Shown in pieces: positions 8,485 through 17,422 of a stretch of 64,000 bases of DNA (positions within the stretch are counted from its first letter, which is position 1; each line of letters starts with the position of its first letter). This DNA is from Nocardia sp. XZ_19_385 (GTDB taxonomy: Bacteria > Actinomycetota > Actinomycetes > Mycobacteriales > Mycobacteriaceae). The stretch covers positions 261,025 to 325,024 of the forward strand of contig NZ_JACVEE010000005.1 of assembly GCF_015355755.1 (NCBI RefSeq). Direction: 5' to 3'. A program made the position numbers and the translations under genes. The notes under the pieces were generated by a model. It worked only from the letters and a program-made list of their open reading frames with translations. It did no database searches and was not told the DNA's origin.

Positions 8485-8611
8485 CCCCGATCGCACACAC
8501 CCCAGCCAGCAAACCGGAACGACTCGGTATCCGGTTTGATCACACCCGATCACTGCGTCTTGTAGTAGCTGTGGACAGGTCAGCAGGCTGACAATGGATC
8601 AATATAGCGAG

Positions 8612-8920
8612 CTATGTTTCAGCGAAAAGGGTACCTCGGGACGGGAGCGCGCCGATTGATTCTGGTGGCGCACAGCATGGGCGGACAGCGTCCGGCGACG
8701 TACGCCCGTCAGTGAAATCGAGATCCTCGTAGAGGGTGTCGTAGTCGGCCAACTCGGCACCAACCAGTGACGCGACATGCAGTTTCGCGTCTTTCAGCTT
8801 CGCGCCGCCAAGTTTCGCGTGATCCAGGATGGCACGCTGCAAGCGGGCGTCGGACAGATCCGCACGGAAGAGGTTTGCCCGGCTGCGACGCCCCGCACAG
8901 ATGACCGCGCCAAGAAGCAA
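8612..8920 (-). pseudogene. Pentapeptide-repeat protein fragment
   Basis: The minus strand encodes A(N/D)LxxA-type pentapeptides: RANLFRADLSDARLQRAIL then DHAKLGGAKLKDAKLHVASL, followed by VGAELADYD and an unrelated tail. Pentapeptide proteins fold as right-handed quadrilateral beta-helices. Only about ten repeats remain, and the upstream frame (8794-9126, with a hydrophobic VLLHFLIPIVDRFI segment) is in a different phase. This looks like a frameshifted remnant of a larger, perhaps membrane-anchored protein rather than an intact gene. A short functional protein cannot be excluded. Confidence 0.45.
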
Positions 8921-9793
8921 ACACTGCGGCGGTGGGCAGTAGAGCCCGTTATCCCACGGCCAACGCCGACGGTAGGCGCAGCACTACTCGGGAGCACTCG
9001 CTCGATATCGCCGCCACCATCGATAAAACGATCAACGATGGGGATCAGGAAATGCAGCAAGACATAGGACCTGAGTTTGAGCCACGCAACAATATTCGAT
9101 CCCGGGTCTCTGGGGGGCGCTTGCACACTCTGGACAGGGCTCCCACATCCACGGGCGGGGCGTGGAACGCTGCAGCCAGGCTCGGGCGGATGCTCTGGGC
9201 GCCGCCACCGCGGCGACCCGTGTGGTCGGCGCTCTTGCTGAAGGTCACTCGCCGCCGCCAGAACTGACAGTCACCAATGCCGAGCCGATGTTGGATGGCT
9301 GGGAGCACATGTCGGCTACTGAACCGCGAAAATGGCACCCTGCAGTGGAGCGTCGATGTCAGATCGTGCCGACAATCCTTGGAGGGACGTGCCCTTGGCA
9401 TCTGGTGTCGATTGCGGTGTCGGCACGGACCTTCTTCAGATCCCCTAACAATCCCCAAACCTTCTGGTCTGCTCTTGTTTTCGCTACCGGCGGCTCCGCA
9501 GATAGGAGACAATTGCGCGATTAGCGGAGAAGTGGCGTGGAGGACGCTACCTGCACAGGGCAAGAGTTGATGGGTGCCAGATGCGTGCCGGAAGACAGCG
9601 TGGCGGGCGGAGCTCTGGGGTGGACTTGGACACTGCAATCGCGCACCCAGCGACGGTCGGGGGCTATGGCGGATCCAGCCGAGGGCCGGTCGGAGATCCT
9701 GCCAGCAGTGGAAGCAACTACCGCGGCCGACATTCCACGACGCTACGAGCCGGTATCACCCGAACAGAACCTTGGCAGTGAGGAGACAGACCA
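8921..9793. other. Gene-free stretch, probable decayed DNA
   Basis: Several 90-120-codon frames overlap on both strands, but none has a recognisable motif or a ribosome site. It may hold the lost N-terminus of the pentapeptide gene and the promoter of the 9794-13650 pair. Confidence 0.3.
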
Positions 9794-10207
9794 ATGTCGA
9801 GCACGGATGGTCGAAAGCTGGCGTGGTGTGTGGCTGTTGCGTGCCTGATTGTGGTCGCCGGGCTCGTAGCCGCAGCTCTTCTCAATTTGGAGTTCGCCGA
9901 CCATACAGCGAGCGTTGTAGGTGCATGCGCTGCGGCCCTAGGACTCGCTGTATCTGTCGCGACACTGGTGGCAAGCAAGACGAGTACCCACTCGGTTCGC
10001 GCGTCCGGAGGCCGATCCGTCGCTGCGGGTGGAGATGTAAGAGGCAACGCTATCGGGCGAGACTCATTGATTAAGGGAGTGTTGCCTTCAGTGCACCCGG
10101 TGACGCCGCAGGCCTCCGGTGCCGATATTTCAGCTGAGGGTTGGGAAGCCATCGCCGCGGGTGGCAATGTTGCGGACAACGCGATAGGTGAGGGAAGCGA
10201 ACGATGA
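9794..10207 (+). CDS. Small two-helix membrane protein with GGNVxxNAIGEGS motifs
   Basis: The 137-residue protein has two membrane helices near the N-terminus (WCVAVACLIVVAGLVAAALL and ASVVGACAAALGLAVSVATL), then a cytosolic tail carrying two copies of a glycine motif: SVAAGGDVRGNAIGRDS and AIAAGGNVADNAIGEGS. A third copy (SLAAGGNVAGNAIGEGS) occurs near the N-terminus of the next protein. Its stop overlaps the next start as ATGA (10204-10207), so the two are translationally coupled. A shared repeat and coupling suggest the two proteins bind each other through the glycine motif, placing the NTPase at the membrane; this is inference. The start at 9794 has AGGAGA-like sequence about 10 nt upstream. 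No named family recognised. Confidence 0.75.
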   Translation: MSSTDGRKLAWCVAVACLIVVAGLVAAALLNLEFADHTASVVGACAAALGLAVSVATLVASKTSTHSVRASGGRSVAAGGDVRGNAIGRDSLIKGVLPSVHPVTPQASGADISAEGWEAIAAGGNVADNAIGEGSER

Positions 10208-13200
10208 TTTGGTCCAGGCAGCGCGACCATCATGGGAGCACTGCCAAGCAGCCTGCGGCCCGAGTAGTCGACTTAACCAAGACCATCCCGTACGCACCAA
10301 GCCGAGTTTCTGCTGAGCGTAAAGGATCTCTCGCGGCCGGAGGCAATGTCGCCGGCAATGCGATTGGGGAGGGAAGTCAAGCTACCTATATCGAGAAACT
10401 CGTAGTAGGCAACAGTCCGACGGTGCACTCCACCTACGCCCGGGACCTGGCTCCTCCGCCTCTGGGTCATATCGCCGACCGAGTCGCTCTGAGAGCCTCG
10501 ATCGAAGATCAACTTCTCAAAGACAATTCCACAATCGTATTTCTCGAAGGGGCAGGGGGGGTCGGGAAGACGACGTTGGCTGCTCAAATGTGTGCTGACG
10601 AGAGCATTCGCCGCCGATATCCCGGAGGAATAATCTGGACCTCCCTCGGCCAGGATCGGTACGGCGCGGCACTCGCCGATCATATAGGCGACCTTTGCGA
10701 GTACTTAACTCATCACCGCCCGACTACGGCGGACCCGACCATGGCTGCCGCCGCGCTCGGCGAGGCACTGGGCGGCCGGAGCCCAACTTTGATTGTCCTA
10801 GATGATGTTTGGGTAGAGGAACAAATCCGACCATTTCTCTTAGGGGCTCCAAACACCTCAAGGCTATTTACCACCAGGAATAAGGGCTTGGCTCCGAAGA
10901 CAGCAGCGATCGTGGAGATCGGTCCGATGTCGGAAGAGGAGGCCCGCGCAACCGCTTCCGAGGGGCTGCCAATGGTCGGTGCGAGCTCAATCGACAAAAT
11001 TATCCAATCGGCAAAAGGGTGGCCGGTCCTACTCGGGCTGATGAATGCCTCCCTGAAGGAACACATTAAGGCAGGCGGGCCGCCGAGCGAGGTTGTGGAC
11101 TGGATTCTGCAGTTGGTAGAGGATGATGGGCCTTTCGCCCTCGATTCTGCTGCGCCCAATAGCCTCAACCGGACTTTAGCGAAGGTTCTTAGTACCAGCA
11201 TTGATTTCCTTAGCCATTTTGAGCGTGAACGTTATCTAGATCTTGCTATTTTTCGCGAAGATGTATACGTACCCAGCTATATTGTATTGGCTCTATGGCA
11301 GAGTGCGGGCGGTTTGAGTCATGATGAAAGTACGCAACTATGGTCGAAGCTATCGGCGTTGCGCCTCGTATCCGAGCGCTGGGCGGAAGGTCAGCCGGCC
11401 CTTGCCGTCCACGACATCTTGAGATCATATTTACGTCAACGCCTACCGGCTGACGTTATGGCTAATCGCCACGCCTTTTTGATAGCCGGAATCAAGGCTC
11501 TCGCCATAGGGCAGGAGTGGTGGAGTATCCCGAGCAAATACAAGTACGCGCTGGAACACCTTGGGTATCACTTAGCGCAGGCCGACATGATCAAGGAGCT
11601 TGCGACCCTCGCTACGGATCTTCGCTGGGTTGAGAAGCAGATAGTGTGCTTGGGTTCAGTCGCACCAACCGTCGCTACACTTCGCGAAGTTGAAACCGAG
11701 AGTGCATCACTGCTCGCGAGCATTTTGGAAAACGACGCACACGTATATTCGGCAGACAACTCCGTCGGTGCGACATTGATTAGCAGGTTGCTATGTATTG
11801 AAGGCGTCGAGGCTCTGGCCCGGGCGCGCGTTCAGACTCTACCAAAACCAAATTTGCAGGCAATGTGGCCAGTCCCCGATGTTTCAACAAATCATTCTAC
11901 AGGGCACATGGGCCCAATTGGCGACTGCGCGATCTCGCCCGATGGAACGATGCTTGCGACGGCATCGGACGACCGACAAGTAATTATTTGGGATTTCGAA
12001 ACGAGAACGGTTCGGCATCTCCTTCGTGGTCATAGGCAACGAGCGCGGGCCTGCTCATTCTCGCCGGATGGCAACTACCTCCTGTCCGCAAGTATGGATG
12101 GAACGCTCCGCGTATGGAGTGTCCTTGACGGGGCGCTGCTGCAGACACTTGGAAATTCCTCTAATCGCATCCTCGGTTGTAGTTGGTCAAGGGACGGGTT
12201 GAGAGTGGCAGCTGTAGCAGACGATGGACAAGTATCGGTCTGGAACGCCGCCACTGGCAAGGCGGTATTTAGCGTCTACAGTGACAGCAAATACGAGTGG
12301 GATTGCTGCTTTTCACCCGACCAAGAAATACTGACGACGTGTGGGGAGGACGGCATTGTTAGACAATGGAATTCAACCACCGGCGACTTTGCTGGAGAAA
12401 TTGCAGTGCACTCTGACAGAATACGATGGTGTACCTACGACCCGGCTGGCCGTCTGATCGCGACTGCTAGTAGCGACGGCACTGTAAAGCTGGTGGAAGC
12501 TCATTCCGGTTCTGTCCTGAGGACTTTAGAGACTCACACAGATCGTGTGCGTGCTTGTACCTTCTCGCATGATGGTATGTATCTTGTCAGCGTATCCGAA
12601 GACAGACGGGTCTGTTTGTGGGAAGTCGTCAGCGGCAAACTTATACACACCTTTGTCGGGCACACCGATTGGGTGGGCGGATGCGCCTTTCAGGTCGACG
12701 ATTCGCGCCTAGTGACTTGTAGTGGAGATGGAACTCTGCGTATCTGGGATATGTCGGCGTTAGTTTTGGAAGCAGTTGTAGAGGCCCCACGGGACGCAGT
12801 AGGCTGCGTCAGCTTCACCTCAGATGGATCTAGATTCGTCGCCGGCGGGAGAGATGGAAAATTGAGTGTCTTCGATCTCGAAAATCCGACGCCCACGATG
12901 TCAATAGATGCCCACTCAGGCCGCGTACTCTGCTGCGTAGCACACGTGGAGGGCGTGCTGAGCGGAGGGTCCGACGGAAACGTTCACTTGTGGGACCCCC
13001 GCACGATGGCACTCAAGCGTAGCTTCACCAGACATTCCGGCCGAGTATGGGGAGTAGCAATCGCGGCGATGGGAAATCTGGTGGCATCGGCTGGAGAAGA
13101 CGGCCGGATCATGGTACACGAGCTCGACTCGACGGATTTGGTGCATGTCCTCCATAGCCATAATGGGCATGTCCTGAACTGCGCGTTCGCTCCCGATCGA

Positions 13201-13650
13201 GCCATCCTCGGCTCAGTAGGAGACGATGGAATATTCCGAATTTGGGATGGGTCTTCGGGGGCTCTTATACGCGAGCTATCGGCGGGAGCCGACACGAAAG
13301 TCTGGGTTTGCGACTTCTCGCCGGATGGAAAGTTTGCTGTTACTGCGGGTGAACCCAGTGGCTACGCAGCGTTGTGGAACATGAGGGACTACAGCCTTGT
13401 ATCGCTAATTAAAATCGGACAAGGGCGCACTACCGGATGCTCTTTCTCCCCTGACGGGAGGTTTATAGCTGGCTGTGATGACGATGCTTTTCTGGGGGTG
13501 TGGGAAGTCCAGACAGGGCGCCAGATTTGCGGAATCCGGGCCGGATATCCGCTGCAGAAATGTTGCTGGACCATTAAGGGCGGTCAGCTCATCTTGGTCG
13601 CAGGTGGCGCTGGCGGCGTGTATGTCTTTAAGCTCGAGTTCGGCGAGTAA
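10204..13650 (+). CDS. NB-ARC STAND ATPase with 14 WD40 repeats
   Basis: The protein has 1,148 residues: a short N-terminal region with the shared SLAAGGNVAGNAIGEGS motif (42-58), then an NB-ARC ATPase with Walker A GAGGVGKTT (116-124), Walker B LIVLDDVW (196-203), a sensor-like SRLFTTRN and a GLPL-like GWPVLLGLM. A helical region follows, then about 14 WD40 repeats (about 565-1148; for example FSPDGNYLLSASMDGTLRVW), enough for two seven-bladed propellers. This is the Apaf-1-like STAND plan: ligand binding to the propellers should release the ATPase for oligomerisation. No toxic N-terminal effector domain is visible, so the coupled membrane protein may act as effector. Base composition is visibly more AT-rich than neighbours, consistent with transfer. 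Confidence 0.88.
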   Translation: MIWSRQRDHHGSTAKQPAARVVDLTKTIPYAPSRVSAERKGSLAAGGNVAGNAIGEGSQATYIEKLVVGNSPTVHSTYARDLAPPPLGHIADRVALRASIEDQLLKDNSTIVFLEGAGGVGKTTLAAQMCADESIRRRYPGGIIWTSLGQDRYGAALADHIGDLCEYLTHHRPTTADPTMAAAALGEALGGRSPTLIVLDDVWVEEQIRPFLLGAPNTSRLFTTRNKGLAPKTAAIVEIGPMSEEEARATASEGLPMVGASSIDKIIQSAKGWPVLLGLMNASLKEHIKAGGPPSEVVDWILQLVEDDGPFALDSAAPNSLNRTLAKVLSTSIDFLSHFERERYLDLAIFREDVYVPSYIVLALWQSAGGLSHDESTQLWSKLSALRLVSERWAEGQPALAVHDILRSYLRQRLPADVMANRHAFLIAGIKALAIGQEWWSIPSKYKYALEHLGYHLAQADMIKELATLATDLRWVEKQIVCLGSVAPTVATLREVETESASLLASILENDAHVYSADNSVGATLISRLLCIEGVEALARARVQTLPKPNLQAMWPVPDVSTNHSTGHMGPIGDCAISPDGTMLATASDDRQVIIWDFETRTVRHLLRGHRQRARACSFSPDGNYLLSASMDGTLRVWSVLDGALLQTLGNSSNRILGCSWSRDGLRVAAVADDGQVSVWNAATGKAVFSVYSDSKYEWDCCFSPDQEILTTCGEDGIVRQWNSTTGDFAGEIAVHSDRIRWCTYDPAGRLIATASSDGTVKLVEAHSGSVLRTLETHTDRVRACTFSHDGMYLVSVSEDRRVCLWEVVSGKLIHTFVGHTDWVGGCAFQVDDSRLVTCSGDGTLRIWDMSALVLEAVVEAPRDAVGCVSFTSDGSRFVAGGRDGKLSVFDLENPTPTMSIDAHSGRVLCCVAHVEGVLSGGSDGNVHLWDPRTMALKRSFTRHSGRVWGVAIAAMGNLVASAGEDGRIMVHELDSTDLVHVLHSHNGHVLNCAFAPDRAILGSVGDDGIFRIWDGSSGALIRELSAGADTKVWVCDFSPDGKFAVTAGEPSGYAALWNMRDYSLVSLIKIGQGRTTGCSFSPDGRFIAGCDDDAFLGVWEVQTGRQICGIRAGYPLQKCCWTIKGGQLILVAGGAGGVYVFKLEFGE

Positions 13651-14160
13651 CCGAATTTTTGGCGACAACCAATAGGTTCTCAATGGCCGGATCCGCACCG
13701 CGTGCTTGGACCCCGGCAAAGGAAAAGGCTCGCCCCAACTACAGAATTCACGTCTGCATAATTCATGTCTGCATATCAGCTCCATCCGCCGAGCTTCGCT
13801 TCTAAAACCGGCTGGTCTGCCAGAATTTCGGCCTTAATGGTTGAAACCCTCAGGTCGCTGTATTGACAATCGCGCCAACTCGCCTGCCATAATGCTTGCT
13901 GTCGGCTGATCGCAGGCAGAATCCCGACGCTGCAGCCTCGAAGCGCATCGCGGAGGCTTTCGGCCATCGAGACGTAGCCGCTATCGCAGTGGATTAATGT
14001 GGCTTCGGCGTGCCGAGTGGTAGGTTTTCGGATGTTATGCACACAAATTGAGCGCTTGGTTGAAATCATCTGACCTATGTGGGGCCCTGTGGGCGGAATT
14101 GGCGAACCTAAACTCAGCTACTTGTAGAATCTGTGCACCGCAAGGGGTTACGCTTATCCC
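13651..14160. other. Intergenic; one doubtful minus-strand ORF
   Basis: A 97-codon minus-strand frame (13776-14069, beginning MISTKRSICVHNIRK) is the best candidate, but I see no family, ribosome site or codon pattern that supports it. The region separates the NTPase pair from the aldo-keto reductase set and may hold the latter's promoter. Confidence 0.3.
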
Positions 14161-15123
14161 ATGGACTCTGCAGAACGAGCTACAAATGATCTTCCAAAAT
14201 CGCTGTTCGCCGATGATGTAGCAATAAGTCGAGTTGGATTCGGGGCATGGGCTATCGGTGGGCCATACGAAAATGGATGGGGGCCGGTGGACGATGATGT
14301 TTCTGTCCGTGCGATATTGAGGGCGGTGGACCTCGGCGTAAATTGGATTGACACGGCTCCCGCCTACGGGCACGGGCATTCTGAATCAGTTGTTGGAAAA
14401 GCACTTAATGCCGTGGGCGGTAGCGCTCGACCTCTCATTTTCACCAAGTGTGGCCGAACCTGGCCCGGCGGTAAAATAACTTCAGATCTGCGGCCGAAGT
14501 CGATCCGTAAGCAATGCGAAGACAGTTTAAGGCGGTTGTCGGTCGAGCGAATCGACCTTTATCAAATTCATCGGCCAGATTCGAACACCGGTACTCCAAT
14601 TGAAGAATCATGGGGTGAACTCGCGCATCTTGCAGACGAAGGCAAGGTTCGGTGGATTGGTGTCTCTAATTGCGACCAAGAGTTTATCGAGCGTTGTGAC
14701 CGGGTGCGAGCGGTGGACTCGTTTCAGCCGCGGATCAGCATCGTAGATCAGTCAGCTCTCGCCCTGGCTGGATGGTGTCGGAAGCAAGGGATTGCTGTGC
14801 TTGGCTATTCCCCGCTCGGATCCGGGTTGTTAACTGGAAAGTTTAGTCCGAAAAATCTTGCTCCAGGGGACTGGCGGATAAATTCGAGTCGGTTTAACGG
14901 AGCTAGCCTGGATCGAGGACTGGCGCTAGTCGACACGCTGGAATCTGTCGGCGCCAACAAGGGCAAGTCTGTTATCGATCTAGCCCTTGGCTGGGTGCTT
15001 GCCCGGGACGAAGTTACTGCCACGATTGTCGGCGCACGTCGGAGCAGCCAAGTCGATGAATGGGTTCGAGCAGCAAGTAATCCACTTTCAAAAGAAGTAA
15101 TTGAGATACTCAACACGATATGA
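14161..15123 (+). CDS. Aldo-keto reductase
   Basis: The 320-residue (beta/alpha)8 aldo-keto reductase has the full catalytic tetrad: Asp64 and Tyr69 (IDTAPAYGHG), Lys96 (FTKCG) and His137 (YQIHRPD). Cofactor-binding features of the C-terminal part are also present (VLGYSPLGSGLLTGKF and the GARRSSQVDEW phosphate-site region). It should be a cytosolic NADPH-dependent carbonyl reductase. Its stop overlaps the start of the next gene (ATGA at 15120-15123), so it is coupled to the RtcB-like protein and probably to the kinase after it. That company is unusual for a metabolic reductase and suggests it acts on a signal or nucleic-acid-derived aldehyde; the substrate is unknown. Composition is AT-richer than the host core. 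Confidence 0.85.
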   Translation: MDSAERATNDLPKSLFADDVAISRVGFGAWAIGGPYENGWGPVDDDVSVRAILRAVDLGVNWIDTAPAYGHGHSESVVGKALNAVGGSARPLIFTKCGRTWPGGKITSDLRPKSIRKQCEDSLRRLSVERIDLYQIHRPDSNTGTPIEESWGELAHLADEGKVRWIGVSNCDQEFIERCDRVRAVDSFQPRISIVDQSALALAGWCRKQGIAVLGYSPLGSGLLTGKFSPKNLAPGDWRINSSRFNGASLDRGLALVDTLESVGANKGKSVIDLALGWVLARDEVTATIVGARRSSQVDEWVRAASNPLSKEVIEILNTI

Positions 15124-16226
15124 TGAGAAATGAAATCATAGCAAATGACCATGCGCAAACTGTGTTGGTTAAACATTTGCAGGATACTGAAGTGTGCTTG
15201 CGCGCTGCGTTGCGTAGAGTCGACCCCAAAGCAGATTGCCAAATATGCCCTGCAGCGGACCTCGGTATTCCATACGACGTGATTCGACTGGCGGGAGGGT
15301 TTGCCACGGGCTGCGTAGTCGACTGGTCATGTCGAGTTCCGGCAATTCCAATCGACATTACAATGAATATTGATACGTCATCAATCTTCTGGCTGAGCGG
15401 CGCATCTGAATACTCGTTCTCCGAGCATGCCTTGCGATGTCTAAAGGCCTCTATCGATGAGCGTAGTAGCTATGAGTGGAACTTCAATGGGGGCAATCAC
15501 TTCATTACGCATGCACGGGCTTCTTCGGGGGATGACGTACTGATCATCCATAGCAATGAAAAGGAATTTAAGAATCAATATAATGGCCTGTTTCCAGAAG
15601 GCGGTAACTGGTATTCTGACGATATTGTCTGTACTCTACATAGCGGGAAGCCTTTAAGACTTTTAGTCGGCAGCAAGGCTGAACTATTTGCCCAGACGGC
15701 ACGTATGCTTGAGGGGTACAATATTGTAAGACATCGGTTTGTCGCGGAGATGCTCACGGGGAAGTTGCATCGCATTGTGAGAGAATCTCACAATCACCAC
15801 TATTATATGCCAACCTTCACTTCGGCGGCTATCGGGTGTTTCGTGCTTGAACCTGGCGATTGTGTACCGATCTTCAGTACGGTCGGCGAAGATATTCTGA
15901 TGTTCCGAGCGATTGCAGGAGGAGCGAATGCAATTGCATTGTCGGGGGGAGTGGAACGGCTGATCGTGCCGCATGGCTGGGGGATGACGCTATCGGAGCC
16001 GGCGGAGATGGTATATGAAGGTGGCTACTTTTGCTTAAACGGAGGGAGATATCTAATGGAGAATGGAAATTCTCTATTTCAGAATCCGAAGGTGGTTCAG
16101 CGTTCGTTTCCGCTTGGACAGAAGGGCTTTATAGAGGCGATTTCCGACCACACTCCCGGTGAGATTGTGGAAGTATTTGAGCAAGTATCGTCGTATTCCC
16201 GCCATGGCTTCGTCAGGCATTGTTAG
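15120..16226 (+). CDS. Divergent RtcB-like (RNA ligase fold) protein
   Basis: The 368-residue protein has several segments that line up, in order, with RtcB RNA ligases. VPAIPIDITMNID matches PAAVGVDIGCGM. GGNHFITHARASSGDDVLII followed by HS matches the GNHFIE...W-M-HSGSRG region. RESHNHHYYMP matches the CHHNYV metal site, and IVPHGWGMTLS matches SHGAGRxMSR, which carries the guanylated His. The metal-ligand Cys and the GSRG and PGSMG loops are not kept, so it may bind differently or be a non-ligase. RtcB normally joins 2',3'-cyclic-phosphate RNA ends to 5'-OH ends using GTP and Mn. The call rests on visual alignment. The gene is coupled to the aldo-keto reductase by a 4-nt overlap. Confidence 0.5.
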   Translation: MMRNEIIANDHAQTVLVKHLQDTEVCLRAALRRVDPKADCQICPAADLGIPYDVIRLAGGFATGCVVDWSCRVPAIPIDITMNIDTSSIFWLSGASEYSFSEHALRCLKASIDERSSYEWNFNGGNHFITHARASSGDDVLIIHSNEKEFKNQYNGLFPEGGNWYSDDIVCTLHSGKPLRLLVGSKAELFAQTARMLEGYNIVRHRFVAEMLTGKLHRIVRESHNHHYYMPTFTSAAIGCFVLEPGDCVPIFSTVGEDILMFRAIAGGANAIALSGGVERLIVPHGWGMTLSEPAEMVYEGGYFCLNGGRYLMENGNSLFQNPKVVQRSFPLGQKGFIEAISDHTPGEIVEVFEQVSSYSRHGFVRHC

Positions 16227-16443
16227 TGTGGTTCACGGACAGTTGGAGAGGCTCTGGTAGCAGTCGGCCTATATGCCATCGATGTCGCCAAGGTTGCTCC
16301 GATAGAGCCCGCCGGATCTTATCGTAGGAACGGTTAGCGGCTACCGTTCGTCTGTCGTCTCGTTTGTCGTCCCATTGTGTGGGCCACTCGGCGGGTGAGG
16401 CGCTTCCTCGTCATGCTGTCATGCTCACAAGGAAAATTTGGCT

Positions 16444-17097
16444 ATGCAAAAAAGTGCCTTTCGGAATCGGGTGCGAGAAGCTTGGGATACAGGAACTGTT
16501 GTCGCCATTAGCGGCATCGACGGGTCCGGCAAGTCGACATTGCTTGAGGCGCTCGGGCGAGCCTTGTCCGAGGCGGGTATCGCTACCCATTGTACGAGAC
16601 AACCCACTGACTTCTACCGTCGATTGGAACCAGTAAAGAGATACCACGAAGGGTCCGCCGGTGTTATCCCGTCTGAGTGCTTGGCGTTGTTGTCCGCTGC
16701 AGATAGGCTGTTGCATCTAGCGGTAGATATAGTACCCGCACTGGAAACTGGTGAGGTTGTTTTATGTGATCGCTTTATGCTTGCTGCGAGTGCAGTCTTC
16801 TCTACGCGCGGGATCGCGGATGCATGGTTCCAGCAAATTAACGAATTTTGCCCCGAGCCGCATGGTCAGATATTGCTTGATATTCCAGGAAAAGTCGCGG
16901 CTGCCCGGATCGTTGCCCGAGGAGGGGACATCGCGCCGGTGGAGCGATCGAGCGCTACTTTAGAAGCGCTCCGGGCGGCCTACCACACCCGTAAATATGA
17001 TAATTGCTTGCAATTGGACGGAACGAAGTCTCGTGAAGACCTCCTCGGTAGTTCATTTGAGTACGTTATCGGCATTATTCGAGGCCGGAAGAATTAG
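16444..17097 (+). CDS. Thymidylate-kinase-like P-loop nucleotide kinase
   Basis: The 217-residue protein has P-loop GIDGSGKST (24-32) and the CDRF motif (108-111) that in dTMP kinases binds the nucleotide, followed by a lid-like Arg-rich segment (AAARIVARGGDIAPVERSS). Family members phosphorylate dNMPs with ATP. The ATG at 16444 is chosen because AAGGAAAA lies about 8 nt upstream; an in-frame TTG six bases earlier is less likely. The gene follows the RtcB-like gene after 217 bp on the same strand. The host surely has its own dTMP kinase, so this copy probably serves a special role, for instance nucleotide depletion or RNA-end phosphorylation together with the RtcB-like protein; this is inference. 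Confidence 0.75.
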   Translation: MQKSAFRNRVREAWDTGTVVAISGIDGSGKSTLLEALGRALSEAGIATHCTRQPTDFYRRLEPVKRYHEGSAGVIPSECLALLSAADRLLHLAVDIVPALETGEVVLCDRFMLAASAVFSTRGIADAWFQQINEFCPEPHGQILLDIPGKVAAARIVARGGDIAPVERSSATLEALRAAYHTRKYDNCLQLDGTKSREDLLGSSFEYVIGIIRGRKN

Positions 17098-17422
17098 GTT
17101 AGCCCTGGCTCCGCTGCCCTAAACCGTTGATTCGTGTGGCGGCGAGCCACGCGATCGGTGATATCGGCAACAGCCGGCGCGATGGCGGCGGTCCGCGGAT
17201 CCCGTTGCAGCGCAGGCTCTCGTGCCGTTCGACGGCACTGGGGTCTGCCTCGGGTGGTTCGAAAGGAGGGCCCCGTCATCTGGTTCGCTGGGTGTCCGGC
17301 CGTTCTCGCGTTGCGTCACTGATTTCCCAGCACGGCCGGCGAGCTTTCGTTGTTCCTCGACCTGCTTGCAACGCATCGCCCGAGGTTTACCGTTCGGCTG
17401 ATCCGTATAAGACTTCTGGCAG
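17098..17422. other. Convergent intergenic region, no feature seen
   Basis: It lies between the convergent kinase and membrane-protein genes. Short frames only, with no convincing hairpin terminator or repeat. Confidence 0.3.

Noticed and set aside
13776..14069. 97-codon minus-strand ORF
   Set aside because: No ribosome site, family or codon signal; noted only in the intergenic entry.
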